A DNA stretch of 64,000 nt, from the NCBI GenBank assembly GCA_947625155.1, contig CANQNG010000001.1, forward strand, positions 103,148-167,147, read 5' to 3'. Source of the DNA: an uncultured Clostridia bacterium (GTDB lineage Bacteria; Bacillota; Clostridia; Oscillospirales; Ruminococcaceae). The position numbers and the translations under genes were made by a program. Positions 44,905 to 53,542 of this stretch are shown piece after piece (positions within the stretch are counted from its first letter, which is position 1; each line of letters starts with the position of its first letter). The notes below the pieces were generated by a model. The model ran no database searches. It saw only the letters and a list, made by a program, of their open reading frames with translations, and was not told the origin of the DNA.

Positions 44905-45696
44905 ATGAACTACGATCAGAACCTTCCGGAGGACTTCGACCGCCGTCCCGGACGTGGCGAAGCCGTTCCGGTCAAGGTAAATCAGGTTTTTGACAGTTGC
45001 AGCGACCGTGATTGTATTTCCAACGTGCCGGTCATCCTCGATATGGGAGAACTGCCTGCCAACATCCAACTCGTCAAGTGCAAATGCGCCCGTGTGGCAG
45101 ATGTTTGCATGCGTATCGAGCCGGTACCGTTCAACAGGGGATTCTATAACATAGACCTCACTTTTACATTCCGTGTACAGATCCTTGGCTACACCTGTGC
45201 ATGCGACCAGCCGCAGCTTCTTGAGGGTACTGTGTATGCCAGCAAGAGCAGCATTCTCTACGGCAGCGAATCCAATACGCAGACTTTCTCCAGCACCGGA
45301 GCCAGCATCGGCACGACCGATACAGCCTGCTGTGAAGTGGTCAATCTGCCGACTGCCAATGTGCAGGTCGTTGCACCGCTTGCACTGGAAACCAAGATCG
45401 GTACGGTGTGCCGTCAGCTTGACCCGGCGCAGGGCGCAGAGGGCTATCCGCCGACCATGCGCACAGTCGTAATGACGCTTGGTCTGTTCTCGGTGATCGA
45501 GCTGACAAGACCGGTGACGATCCTCGTGCCGACCTACGACTACACCATTCCGACCAAGGAATGCAATGTTGACACGGAGACACCTTGTGCTGTATTTGAC
45601 AAAATGCGCTTTCCGACAGAGGAGTTTTCTCCTGCCTCTCTCAATGATCCAGCCGACCGCTCGTGCTGCACAGAGCAGGAAACTTTTACGAGCTGA
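44905..45696 (+). CDS. Cysteine-rich protein of unknown function
   Basis: A 263-residue protein with a strong AGGAGGG ribosome site. It has 15 or more cysteines, some in pairs or close groups (DSCSDRDCISN, VKCKCARVADVC, GYTCACDQP, DTACCEV, RSCCTEQE), and is rich in Val and Thr, with beta-strand-like stretches (FYNIDLTFTFRVQILGYTC). There is no signal peptide or membrane helix. Similar VFDSCxDRDC openings occur in clostridial proteins that I cannot name with certainty; a structural spore or cell-surface role is only a guess. It sits alone between hisI and proC. Confidence 0.65.
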   Translation: MNYDQNLPEDFDRRPGRGEAVPVKVNQVFDSCSDRDCISNVPVILDMGELPANIQLVKCKCARVADVCMRIEPVPFNRGFYNIDLTFTFRVQILGYTCACDQPQLLEGTVYASKSSILYGSESNTQTFSSTGASIGTTDTACCEVVNLPTANVQVVAPLALETKIGTVCRQLDPAQGAEGYPPTMRTVVMTLGLFSVIELTRPVTILVPTYDYTIPTKECNVDTETPCAVFDKMRFPTEEFSPASLNDPADRSCCTEQETFTS

Positions 45697-45704
45697 CCGG
45701 ACAG

Positions 45705-45744
45705 GGCTGCCTTCCCCGTGTCTGCGGGGAGGGCTGACCCGTTT
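45705..45744 (+). terminator. Probable terminator after the Cys-rich gene
   Basis: CCTTCCCCG (45710-45718) pairs with CGGGGAGGG (45725-45733) and is followed eight bases later by TTTT, just before the proC ribosome site. The separation of the T-run makes it a moderate candidate. Confidence 0.45.
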
Positions 45745-45763
45745 TACAGAAAGGATGAGTATC

Positions 45764-46561
45764 ATGAAAAAAATAGGATTTATCGGCGCTGGCAATATGG
45801 GCTATGCGATCATGAAAGGCATTGTAAACAGCTCGCTTTCGGGTTGTTCGCTGTCTGCCTATGATCACGATAAGGACAAGCTCAGCCGGCTTTCGGAGAT
45901 CGGCGTAAATGTCTGCCATTCCGGGCTGGAAGTCGTGCAGACATGCAAGTATGTTTTTCTTGCCGTCAAGCCGCAGATGTTTGAGGAGGTGCTGGATGCA
46001 CTTGCTGCTGGTGTGACGGAGGAGACGGTGCTGATCTCGATCGCCGCAGGTATTACGGCGGACTACATCCGCAGCAGGACACGTGCTGATGCAAAGGTGA
46101 TCTTGGTCATGCCGAACACGCCGTTGCTGCTGGGCGAGGGGGCTTCTGCCCTTGCGAAATGTGACAAGGTGACGGACGAGGAATTCGGGTCTGTCAGCAG
46201 CATTTTTGCGGAGTGTGGTGTGACAGCGGCATTGCCGGAGGACAAGATGAAAGAGATCATTGCTGTCAACGGCAGCAGTCCTGCCTTTATTTACCTGTTT
46301 GCCAAGGCTTTTGTGGACTATGCTGTTAAGGTGGGCATCGATGAAAAAGTAGCGCTCCCGCTGTTCGCACAGAGCCTTGTGGGAAGTGCAAAGATGCTGA
46401 CAGATTCAGGCTACAGCATTGACGAGCTGATCAAAATGGTATCTTCTCCGGGCGGTACGACGCTTGCAGGGTTGGATGAACTGTATAAGGGAAAGCTGAC
46501 AGAGATCGTGGATCATGCCTGTGAAGCCTGCACAAAGCGGGCATACGAGCTTTCTAAATAG
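45764..46561 (+). CDS. proC: Pyrroline-5-carboxylate reductase
   Basis: A 265-residue NAD(P)H enzyme for the last step of proline synthesis. The Rossmann motif is KKIGFIGAGNMGYAIMKGI; the C-terminal family signature is VSSPGGTTLAGLDELYKG after SLVGSAKML. The ATG at 45764 has AAAGGA 9 bases upstream. The open frame extends back to 45566 inside the preceding gene, but that part has no family similarity. proA and proB are not in the window. Confidence 0.95.
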   Translation: MKKIGFIGAGNMGYAIMKGIVNSSLSGCSLSAYDHDKDKLSRLSEIGVNVCHSGLEVVQTCKYVFLAVKPQMFEEVLDALAAGVTEETVLISIAAGITADYIRSRTRADAKVILVMPNTPLLLGEGASALAKCDKVTDEEFGSVSSIFAECGVTAALPEDKMKEIIAVNGSSPAFIYLFAKAFVDYAVKVGIDEKVALPLFAQSLVGSAKMLTDSGYSIDELIKMVSSPGGTTLAGLDELYKGKLTEIVDHACEACTKRAYELSK

Positions 46562-46609
46562 TATAATTGACCGGACAGGCACATACACTTCACTAAGGGA
46601 GTGGTGTGC

Positions 46610-47194
46610 ATGAAAAAGAAGCAGGATCTTCTGTTGTATGCGATGCTGGCTGCTGTGCTTACTGGGACGGCATTGGGAAGTTTTACAAGGGTGCTGCACC
46701 CGGAGTGGCGTATCTGGGATAGCTGGCTGATCCGGCAGGGAATGGCAGAGCATGCCGCAGCCTTTGGAGAGCAGCTGCTGACCTGTTGTGCGGGGCTGCT
46801 GTTCTGGACAGGCATTTTGGCGGCGGCAGGACTTTCGGTGCTGGGTATGCCGGCAGCGTTTGCGGTCATGCTGTTTCGTGGATGTGCGGTCGGCGCAGTG
46901 CTGGCGGAGCTGTATTGGCAGACAGGCTGGCTCGGTGTGCCGGAGGGGATCTTATTCGTGCTGCCGTTTGCAGTAACGGGTACGGGGCTGCTGCTGCTTG
47001 CGGCAAGGGAATGTATCCGCAGTGCCGGACAACTGTGGACAGGCATCACGGGAAAAGACGGGGAACGCTTTTCTATCATGCTGTATGGGATACGTTTCGG
47101 GGTGCTGCTGCTGGGGGTGCTGATCCTTGCACTTGTGCAGAGCGGGTGGATGCTGCATGGATATTCGCTATGGCAGGCAGCATGGGAAGGATAG
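46610..47194 (+). CDS. SpoIIM-like membrane protein
   Basis: A 194-residue protein with five hydrophobic segments. The stretch LSVLGMPAAFAVMLFRGCAV, followed by GVPEGILFVLPFAVTGTGLL, resembles stage II sporulation protein M (engulfment complex with SpoIID and SpoIIP), including the conserved glycine/proline pattern. Similarity is moderate, so it could be a SpoIIM-related protein with another role. AAGGGAG precedes the ATG. It lies 48 bases after proC and 34 bases before another membrane protein gene. Confidence 0.6.
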   Translation: MKKKQDLLLYAMLAAVLTGTALGSFTRVLHPEWRIWDSWLIRQGMAEHAAAFGEQLLTCCAGLLFWTGILAAAGLSVLGMPAAFAVMLFRGCAVGAVLAELYWQTGWLGVPEGILFVLPFAVTGTGLLLLAARECIRSAGQLWTGITGKDGERFSIMLYGIRFGVLLLGVLILALVQSGWMLHGYSLWQAAWEG

Positions 47195-47228
47195 AAAACA
47201 AGGATCCGATAGAGAAAGGACGGGTAAC

Positions 47229-48170
47229 ATGCCGCTGTTCAAAAGCTATGATGCCTCCGGGGCAGGGATCGCCAAGGATGCACCAAGGAAAAAGCCGTTT
47301 TTCCGGTTCTGGGAACTGGTGGGCAGAAAATTCTGGAAACTGCTGGAGCTGAATGTGATCCTGATGCTGGAATTTCTGCCGCTGCTGCTGATTTTTTTGC
47401 TGAATTATCTGTTGCGGGAGTTTGATCCCGTTGTACCGCTTTCGATCTCCGGGGTGCTGCTGCTTTTGTTTGTGGTGCTGTTCGGTCCGGTGATCGCCGG
47501 ATGTACACAGGTGCTGCGCCTTTTTTCGATCGAAAAGCCGTGCTTTATGATGGATACGTTCTTCAAAGCGTTCCGGAGCAGCTTTAAGCAGGCATGTCCT
47601 CTGGGGATGATCAACTTGCTGGTGGCAGCTTCTGTGGCAAGCGGTTGTTTTGTATATCCCCGCCTGATCGGGATCGCCAAGCAGGAGGGGCAGGGGGGAG
47701 AACTGTTCTTCTATATCCTATTTGTGGCGACCCTGAGCCTTGGGATCGAAATGGTCATCATGAGCTTTTATGCGTATCTGATGATCGTGTCAACGGAGCT
47801 GAGTTTCGTGCAGATCATGAAAAATGCACTGGTACTGAGCCTTTTTGCACTAAAGACCAATTTGCTGACGCTGGTGCTTTGTGTACTGGTACTGGGGCTG
47901 TTCGTATGGCTGACGACGCTGATACCGTCTGTGATGCTGATACTGTGGATCTTTTTGCCGCTGACATTTGTGGGCTTTCTCATTGTGTTCAACTGCTATC
48001 CGGTCATCCGGAAATATATTATTGATCCCTACTACACCATGAAGGGTGAGGTCAACCCGGAAATGAGTTACACACAGACAGCAGGAGAGAATCTCTTTGA
48101 GGATCAGGGCGGCAGGGAAGCCCCTATCGAACCGAAAAAGAAAGGCAAGAAGGGCAAGATCATTTCCTGA
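47229..48170 (+). CDS. Polytopic membrane protein, DUF624/YesL-like
   Basis: A 313-residue protein with about six membrane helices. The N-terminal [20 protein letters not shown] followed by a hydrophobic pair and [15 protein letters not shown] resembles YesL-type DUF624 membrane proteins, although it is longer than usual. The C-terminus is a short lysine-rich tail ([11 protein letters not shown]). The ATG at 47229 has AAAGGA upstream; the frame extends into the preceding gene. The function of DUF624 proteins is unknown. It probably shares a transcript with the SpoIIM-like gene. Confidence 0.55.
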   Translation: MPLFKSYDASGAGIAKDAPRKKPFFRFWELVGRKFWKLLELNVILMLEFLPLLLIFLLNYLLREFDPVVPLSISGVLLLLFVVLFGPVIAGCTQVLRLFSIEKPCFMMDTFFKAFRSSFKQACPLGMINLLVAASVASGCFVYPRLIGIAKQEGQGGELFFYILFVATLSLGIEMVIMSFYAYLMIVSTELSFVQIMKNALVLSLFALKTNLLTLVLCVLVLGLFVWLTTLIPSVMLILWIFLPLTFVGFLIVFNCYPVIRKYIIDPYYTMKGEVNPEMSYTQTAGENLFEDQGGREAPIEPKKKGKKGKIIS

Positions 48171-48211
48171 GACTGCTTTCGGCGTTTTCTGAAAAAATTT
48201 TGAAAAAAGAC

Positions 48212-48240
48212 TTTACAAATCAAGAAAACTATGGTATAAT
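48212..48240 (+). promoter_or_regulatory. Promoter for rpsO-pnp
   Basis: TTTACA (48212-48217), a 17-base spacer and TATAAT (48235-48240), with an extended -10 TGG. Transcription should start near 48247. Confidence 0.8.
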
Positions 48241-48246
48241 AAAAAT

Positions 48247-48340
48247 GTTCCGTGTACTTGGAATAAGGGATACGCCCGGAATGGGAATTTTGCCTGCCTT
48301 ACTCTATGTTGCGGAAGATCTAATGAAAGAGGTGAAACAC
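48247..48340 (+). promoter_or_regulatory. Leader of rpsO, possible S15 autoregulatory RNA
   Basis: A leader of about 95 nt before rpsO can form short stems: GTTCC/GGAAT near 48250-48268, GGG/GCCC around 48269-48279, CCC/GGG next to it, and AAGG/CCTT enclosing them. Ribosomal protein S15 is known to repress its own message through leader structures in several phyla, with different folds each time. I see no confirmed match to a known class. Confidence 0.35.
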
Positions 48341-48607
48341 ATGCTGCGTAAGGAAGAAAAGACGGCGGTCATTGAAAGCAACCGTACCCATGAGAACGAC
48401 ACAGGTTCTCCGGAAGTGCAGATCGCTATCCTGACCCGCCGGATCAATGACCTGACTGAGCACCTTAAGGTACACAAGAAAGATCATCATTCCAGAAGAG
48501 GTATGCTGAAGATGATCGGCAGAAGAAGAAATCTGCTTGCTTATCTGAAGAAGAAAGACATCAACAGATACCGTGCGGTCATCGCAAAGCTGGGCATCCG
48601 TAAGTAA
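48341..48607 (+). CDS. rpsO: 30S ribosomal protein S15
   Basis: An 88-residue protein that binds the central domain of 16S r[42 protein letters not shown] and the C-terminal [20 protein letters not shown] are complete. GAAAGAGGTG lies before ATG 48341. An in-frame upstream ATG at 48323 would place that ribosome site inside the gene. It is followed by pnp, as in most bacteria. Confidence 0.97.
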   Translation: MLRKEEKTAVIESNRTHENDTGSPEVQIAILTRRINDLTEHLKVHKKDHHSRRGMLKMIGRRRNLLAYLKKKDINRYRAVIAKLGIRK

Positions 48608-48614
48608 ACATGTC

Positions 48615-48657
48615 TGCACAGGGCAGCGGAGAGACTCTCCGTCTGCCTTTCTGTGCA
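48615..48657 (+). terminator. Long stem-loop after rpsO
   Basis: TGCACAG/CTGTGCA outer pairing, then GGCAG/CTGCC and GGAGA/TCTCC, forms a long interrupted stem with a TTT bulge. There is no long T-run after it, so it may be a partial terminator or an RNase III-type processing site like that between rpsO and pnp in E. coli. Confidence 0.5.
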
Positions 48658-48701
48658 TACACACATTTGAGTCGGCAGCGCTTTATTAGCATCTGACCGT
48701 A

Positions 48702-48756
48702 CACCGGATCGTCAGGATCCCATCACGAGGGATACTGTGCCGGTGCAGGGTTTTTT
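48702..48756 (+). terminator. Terminator-like structure upstream of pnp
   Basis: CACCGG (48702-48707) can pair with CCGGTG (48740-48745), enclosing ATCCC/GGGAT (48717-48733), and is followed by CAGGG and six T (48751-48756). It lies 33 bases before the pnp ATG and could attenuate pnp. The stem is not immediately next to the T-run, so confidence is moderate. Confidence 0.45.
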
Positions 48757-48789
48757 GCTAAAACGCTGTCTGGCACAAGGAGGAATAGT

Positions 48790-50913
48790 ATGTTTGAAAA
48801 TTACAGAGTGTTTGAAACGACCTATGCTGGTCGTCCTTTGGTCGTAGAGACTGGCAAGACCTGTGCGCTCTCCAACGGTTCTTGTTGGGTGCGCTACGGG
48901 GAAACAACGGTCATGGCAAACGTGACTGCAAGCGCAAAACCCCGTGAGGGGATCGACTTTTTCCCGCTTTCCGTGGATTATGAGGAAAGGCTGTATTCGG
49001 TAGGGAAGATCCCCGGTTCCTTCACCAAGCGTGAGGGCAAGCCCTCCGAAAAGGCGATCCTGACCTCCCGTATGGTCGATCGTCCGATCCGTCCCCTGTT
49101 CCCAAAGGACATGCGCAATGACGTGTCGGTGGTCATGACCGTTCTGTCGGTCGACCCGGATTGTTCTCCGGAGATCACAGGCATGATCGCAACTTCCATT
49201 GCGCTCTCCATTTCGGATATTCCGTGGAATGGACCGATCGCAGGTATCAGTGTCGGTCTGGTGGACGGACAGATCGTGCTTGATCCGACGCTGGAGCAGA
49301 GAAAGCACAATGACCTGAACCTGACCGTTGCCGGCAGTGCCGAAAAGATCGTCATGATCGAAGCCGGTGCAAATGAGGTCGATGAAAAGACCATGCTTCA
49401 GGCGATCCTGACAGGTCATGAGGAGATCAAAAAGCTGGTCGCTTTCATTGCCGACATCCAGAAACAGATCGGAAAGGAGAAGTTTACCTTTGAGTCGCAG
49501 GAGATCCCGCATGAGATGTTTGAGGCTGTGGAGGCGCTGGTCGGTGAAAAGGTGCAGGCTGCACTGGATACCAATGACAAGAATGTCCGTGATGCCCGCC
49601 TGAAGCCCATCATGGACGAGGTACACGAGAAGTTTGACGAACAGTACGGCGAGGGAAGTGCTGCCAAGCTGGATGAATGCCTGTATAAGCTCCAGAAGAA
49701 GATCGTCCGCAACTGGCTGTACAACGGCAAGCGTGTGGACGGCAGAGGGATCGATGAGATACGTCCGCTGGCGGCAGAAGTCGGACTTGTGCCGAGAGTA
49801 CACGGCTCTGGGCTGTTCACAAGAGGACAGACGCAGGTACTGACGATCGCTACCCTCGGTCCGGTCAGCGATGCCCAGAAGATCGACGGTCTGGATGAGG
49901 AGACTTCCAAGCGGTATATGCACCAGTACAACTTCCCGTCCTATTCTGTTGGCGAGACGAAGCCCTCCAGAGGACCCGGCAGACGTGAGATCGGTCACGG
50001 CGCTCTTGCCGAAAAGGCACTTGTTCCGGTGCTGCCGAGCGTAGAGGAATTCCCCTATGCGATGCGTCTGGTCTCCGAGGTGCTCAGTTCCAACGGTTCG
50101 ACCTCGCAGGGTTCGATCTGCGGTTCTACACTGGCACTGATGGATGCCGGTGTACCGATCAAAGCACCGGTCGCTGGTATCTCCTGCGGTCTGATCACAC
50201 TGCCGGACAGTGATGATTTCATGACCATGGTCGATATCCAAGGGCTTGAGGACTTCTTCGGCGATATGGATTTCAAGGTAGGCGGTACACACAAGGGTAT
50301 CACTGCCATTCAGGTGGACATCAAGGTCGATGGGCTGACACCTGCTATTATTGCGCAGGCGTTTGAAAAGACCCGCAAAGCACGGCTGTATATCCTCGAT
50401 GAGATCATACTCAAGGCGATCCCTGCGCCACGTGCTGAGGTCAATGCGTATGCGCCGAAGATGCTCCAGACCAAAGTGCCGATCGACAAGATCCGTGAGG
50501 TCATCGGGCAGGGCGGCAAGGTCATTCAGAAGATCTGCGCTGAGTGCGATGTCAAGATCGACATCAACGAGGACGGCAATGTATTTGTTAGCGGCATCGA
50601 TATGAGCAATTGCAAGAAAGCCATCCAGATCATCGAGACGATCGCAAACGATCCGGAAGTCGGTGCAATTTATAAAGGCAAGGTCGTTCGTCTGATGAAC
50701 TTTGGTGCTTTTGTGGAGATCGCACCGGGCAAGGACGGACTGGTACACATTTCCCAGCTCGAAAACCGCCGGGTAGAGCGTGTGGAGGATGTCGTGCAGA
50801 TCGGTGATGAGATCGTTGTCAAGGTCATTGAGATCGACAAGCAGGGCAGGATCAACCTCTCCCGCAAGGAAGCACTCAACGACATTGCTGCGAAGAAGAA
50901 CGCAGATCGGTAA
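48790..50913 (+). CDS. pnp: Polyribonucleotide nucleotidyltransferase (PNPase)
   Basis: A 707-residue trimeric 3'-5' phosphorolytic exoribonuclease. It has a first RNase PH domain (about 10-140), a helical linker, a second RNase PH domain (about 315-530; GSICGSTLALMDAGVPIKAP), a KH domain near 555-615 (IDKIREVIGQGGKVIQKIC), and an S1 domain at about 620-690 (YKGKVVRLMNFGAFVEIAPG). AGGAGGA precedes the ATG. It lies after rpsO and terminates at a clear hairpin. Confidence 0.97.
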   Translation: MFENYRVFETTYAGRPLVVETGKTCALSNGSCWVRYGETTVMANVTASAKPREGIDFFPLSVDYEERLYSVGKIPGSFTKREGKPSEKAILTSRMVDRPIRPLFPKDMRNDVSVVMTVLSVDPDCSPEITGMIATSIALSISDIPWNGPIAGISVGLVDGQIVLDPTLEQRKHNDLNLTVAGSAEKIVMIEAGANEVDEKTMLQAILTGHEEIKKLVAFIADIQKQIGKEKFTFESQEIPHEMFEAVEALVGEKVQAALDTNDKNVRDARLKPIMDEVHEKFDEQYGEGSAAKLDECLYKLQKKIVRNWLYNGKRVDGRGIDEIRPLAAEVGLVPRVHGSGLFTRGQTQVLTIATLGPVSDAQKIDGLDEETSKRYMHQYNFPSYSVGETKPSRGPGRREIGHGALAEKALVPVLPSVEEFPYAMRLVSEVLSSNGSTSQGSICGSTLALMDAGVPIKAPVAGISCGLITLPDSDDFMTMVDIQGLEDFFGDMDFKVGGTHKGITAIQVDIKVDGLTPAIIAQAFEKTRKARLYILDEIILKAIPAPRAEVNAYAPKMLQTKVPIDKIREVIGQGGKVIQKICAECDVKIDINEDGNVFVSGIDMSNCKKAIQIIETIANDPEVGAIYKGKVVRLMNFGAFVEIAPGKDGLVHISQLENRRVERVEDVVQIGDEIVVKVIEIDKQGRINLSRKEALNDIAAKKNADR

Positions 50914-50921
50914 ACAGAAAA

Positions 50922-50945
50922 GCCTCCCTTTCCGGGAGGCTTTTT
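50922..50945 (+). terminator. Rho-independent terminator after pnp
   Basis: GCCTCCC-TTTCC-GGGAGGC with TTTTT. The next gene starts only 17 bases later, so it must have its own promoter or use read-through. Confidence 0.88.
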
Positions 50946-50961
50946 GGAAAGAGAGGCTGAG

Positions 50962-51477
50962 ATGCTGTTTTTGATCTTTCTGACTGTGCTGTGTTTTGTC
51001 GGCATGGCATATCATCTGAAACGCAGAAAATTTTATCAGGAAAATGCAAAGGAACTGCATGGGGAAGTCGTTTCATGGGAAAAGAAACGAGATACAAGAG
51101 GCAATGTCAGTTATGCGCTGGAAGTGCTTGCGGAGGATGGCGAACATTACCATGTTACCTCTTACCTTGCAGCAAAGTACAGGCGGAAAACGGACGTTGT
51201 GATACTTGTTCCGGAAGCGGAAGAAATGGATAAATTGGATACGCTGCAGGAACAGCTCCGGGAAAAAATGCAGGGACTCGAACTGGATGAGAAGCAGCGT
51301 GAAGAAATGCTTCAGATGGGCGAAAAATGGGAGGAGCAAAAAAGTCGTTTTCAAGTCATACGCAGCAAACTTGTCATTCTGAGCGAACAGTATCAGGGCG
51401 ACAGACGGGATGCGTTCCTGCTGTTGTTCTTCGGGTGTTTTTTTTGCAGCGCTGACAGTTTTATGGCTCATTGTTGA
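50962..51477 (+). CDS. Small membrane protein with poly-T frameshift near its C-terminus
   Basis: An unknown protein of about 171 residues: an N-terminal membrane helix (LFLIFLTVLCFVGMAYHL), a basic beta-rich part (GEVVSWEKKRDTRGNVSYAL, VTSYLAAKYRRKTDVVIL), and an acidic coiled-coil-like helix (EEMDKLDTLQEQLREKMQGL). The annotated frame ends DAFLLLFFGCFFCSADSFMA. If one T of the eight-T run at 51438-51445 is removed, it continues GCFFAALTVLWLIVEFM and stops at 51485-51487, a natural second membrane helix. The upstream start (TTG 50944) lies in the pnp terminator; ATG 50962 has GAGAGG. No family recognised. Confidence 0.65.
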   Translation: MLFLIFLTVLCFVGMAYHLKRRKFYQENAKELHGEVVSWEKKRDTRGNVSYALEVLAEDGEHYHVTSYLAAKYRRKTDVVILVPEAEEMDKLDTLQEQLREKMQGLELDEKQREEMLQMGEKWEEQKSRFQVIRSKLVILSEQYQGDRRDAFLLLFFGCFFCSADSFMAHC

Positions 51478-51490
51478 ATTTATGTGATAG

Positions 51491-51521
51491 CTCCCCTGCG
51501 CAGCAGCACAGGGGAGTTTTT
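51491..51521 (+). terminator. Rho-independent terminator
   Basis: CTCCCCTG (51491-51498) pairs with CAGGGGAG (51509-51516) and is followed by TTTTT. It lies 4 bases before the stop of the convergent purB gene. Confidence 0.85.
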
Positions 51522-51524
51522 GTC

Positions 51525-52964
51525 TTATACGGAAATTTCTGCCTTGTCGTCTGAAACGCCATTGGCATCGAGGACAGGCTGTACGCAGTTGGCAATAAAT
51601 TCCTCGACTTGCTGCGGACAGCGCCCGATGAAGTTTTCGGGCTTCATAATATGTTCCATCTCTTCGGGGGTGATCTGGAAGATCGGGTCGGCAAGGATCA
51701 GCTCACACAAATTGTTATCCAGTCCCTCTTCCTTGACACGCTTGCCTGCCTGAATAGAATACTGACGGATCTTTTCGTGCAGTTCCTGCCGGTTGCCGCC
51801 TTTTTTGACAGCATCCATCATGATGTTTTCGGTCGCCATGAAAGGCAGCTCCGCCATGACACGGCGGCGGATGATCTTCTCATAAACCACAAAGCCACAC
51901 TCCGGGTCGGTGACGTTGAGCATGATGTTCAGGATCGCATCCGTGCCGAGGAATGCCTCTGCTACTGAAATGCGCTTGTTGGCAGAATCATCGAGCGTGC
52001 GCTCGAACCACTGCGTTCCAGCTGTGAAGGCAGGATTCAGCACGTCGCACATGACATATCTGGCAAGAGAGGTAATGCGCTCATCCCGCATGGGATTGCG
52101 CTTGTATGCCATGGCGGATGAGCCGATCTGGTTCTTTTCAAAGGGTTCTTCCATCTCCTTGAAGCTCTGCATCAGGCGGATGTCGTTGGAGAATTTGCTT
52201 GCAGACTGGGCAATGCCCGCAAGGACGGAGCAGACCTGATAGTCAATTTTCCGGGAGTAGGTCTGCCCGGAGACCGGAACGACCGCATCGAAGCCCATTT
52301 CCTTGGCAATACGGGTCTCCAGTTCCTTGACCTTGTCCGTGTCCCCCTCAAACAGCTCCATAAAGGAAGCCTGTGTGCCGGTCGTTCCCTTTGAGCCGAG
52401 AAGTTTCAGGGAATGCAGACGGTGATCCAGATCTTCCAGATCCATCAGCAGTTCATTGCACCAGAGGGTCGCACGCTTGCCAATCGTGGTGAGCTGTGCG
52501 GGCTGGAGGTGGGTATAGGCAAGGCAGGGGAGTGCCTTGTATTTGTCAGCAAATTTGGCAAGCTGGGAAATGACTTTGATGAGCTTGCGCTTGATGACCT
52601 GCAGGGCATCCCGCATGATGATGATGTCGGTGTTGTCACCCACATAGCAGGAGGTCGCACCAAGGTGGATGATGCCTGCGGCATTCGGGCAGATCTTCCC
52701 ATAGGCAAGGACGTGTGCCATGACATCGTGGCGGCGCTCTTTCTCAAATTCGGCAGCGGCAGCGTAGTCGATGTTTTCAATGTTGGCTTCCAGTTCATCT
52801 ACCTGCGCCTGTGTAACGGGCAGACCAAGCTGCATTTCCGCACGGGCAAGGGCGACCCACAACTTACGCCATGTGGTGAATTTTTTATCGGCTGAAAATA
52901 AATACTGCATTTCCCGGCTCGCATATCGGGTGCAGAAAGGGCTTTCATAGCTTTGTGTTGACAT
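51525..52964 (-). CDS. purB: Adenylosuccinate lyase
   Basis: A 479-residue fumarase-superfamily enzyme for two steps of purine synthesis (SAICAR and adenylosuccinate cleavage). The signature IGSSAMAYKRNPMRDERI, the HLGATSCYVGDNTD active-site block, and AYTHLQPAQLTTIGKRAT are complete. GGAGGAA precedes the ATG. Length is toward the longer PurB group. It follows the YkgJ-type gene on the same strand with an 18-base gap; no other pur gene is nearby, although hpt lies about 4 kb away. Confidence 0.95.
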   Translation of the reverse strand: MSTQSYESPFCTRYASREMQYLFSADKKFTTWRKLWVALARAEMQLGLPVTQAQVDELEANIENIDYAAAAEFEKERRHDVMAHVLAYGKICPNAAGIIHLGATSCYVGDNTDIIIMRDALQVIKRKLIKVISQLAKFADKYKALPCLAYTHLQPAQLTTIGKRATLWCNELLMDLEDLDHRLHSLKLLGSKGTTGTQASFMELFEGDTDKVKELETRIAKEMGFDAVVPVSGQTYSRKIDYQVCSVLAGIAQSASKFSNDIRLMQSFKEMEEPFEKNQIGSSAMAYKRNPMRDERITSLARYVMCDVLNPAFTAGTQWFERTLDDSANKRISVAEAFLGTDAILNIMLNVTDPECGFVVYEKIIRRRVMAELPFMATENIMMDAVKKGGNRQELHEKIRQYSIQAGKRVKEEGLDNNLCELILADPIFQITPEEMEHIMKPENFIGRCPQQVEEFIANCVQPVLDANGVSDDKAEISV

Positions 52965-52982
52965 AATGATTCCTCCAGAATT

Positions 52983-53474
52983 TCAGATTTCCTGCGGTCT
53001 CCACAGCAGAATGGGATACAGCGCATCATAGGGTCTGACCACATCCGGGTCTTTCTCCGCATAGGCGAATATCGTTTCGCCAAGTTCCTCTTTCAGGAAA
53101 CGGAGCAGCGTTCCGACGGGCAGTGCATTCACAGCATTACAGATCGGCGCAAGTGTGATCACCTGCCGCCCATGCAGTTCCATGATGCAGAAAGGCCAGA
53201 TCTGACAGTCAAAGGGCTTCTCCGTACCAAGCATACAGCCTACAGCCGGGTCAAGCAGCGGACAGGCGAAGCGGTCGTCCGCATCCATAGCAGGAATGCG
53301 GAACAAGTAGGAACGTTCTCCTTTCGAGACAAATTCAGCATCCGGCAGGAGCTTTTGTGCCTTGTACCTGACTTCTTCGGATAGTACCGGTGTATCCCAT
53401 ATGTCGTAGCTGTCAAAGTGACAGCATTGCCGGCACGCTGCACAAGTCTCACGGCGCAGCAGTTTCGTCAGCAT
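52983..53474 (-). CDS. YkgJ-type cysteine-cluster protein
   Basis: A 163-residue protein with the N-terminal CAACRQCCHFD cluster and further cysteines in FACPLLDPAVGCMLG and FDCQIWPFCIM. This pattern is that of the UPF0153/YkgJ zinc- or iron-chelate proteins; the bound metal and function are uncertain. GGAGGTGA precedes ATG 53474; a GTG at 53483 is inside that ribosome site. It forms a unit with purB. Confidence 0.78.
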   Translation of the reverse strand: MLTKLLRRETCAACRQCCHFDSYDIWDTPVLSEEVRYKAQKLLPDAEFVSKGERSYLFRIPAMDADDRFACPLLDPAVGCMLGTEKPFDCQIWPFCIMELHGRQVITLAPICNAVNALPVGTLLRFLKEELGETIFAYAEKDPDVVRPYDALYPILLWRPQEI

Positions 53475-53513
53475 GGGGATCACCTCCGTTCGGAAAATAC
53501 CGCCGCTGTTATT

Positions 53514-53542
53514 ATTATACCATATTTTGCCCCGGTTCGCAA
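53514..53542 (-). promoter_or_regulatory. Promoter for the ykgJ-like gene and purB
   Basis: On the minus strand TTGCGA (53537-53542), a 17-base spacer and TATAAT (53514-53519), with TGG before the -10. The rest of the 53543-53705 gap is AT-rich and I see no gene in it. Confidence 0.7.

Noticed and set aside
45566-45763. Extended N-terminus for proC inside the Cys-rich gene
   Set aside because: It has no family similarity; ATG 45764 has a ribosome site and begins the Rossmann motif.
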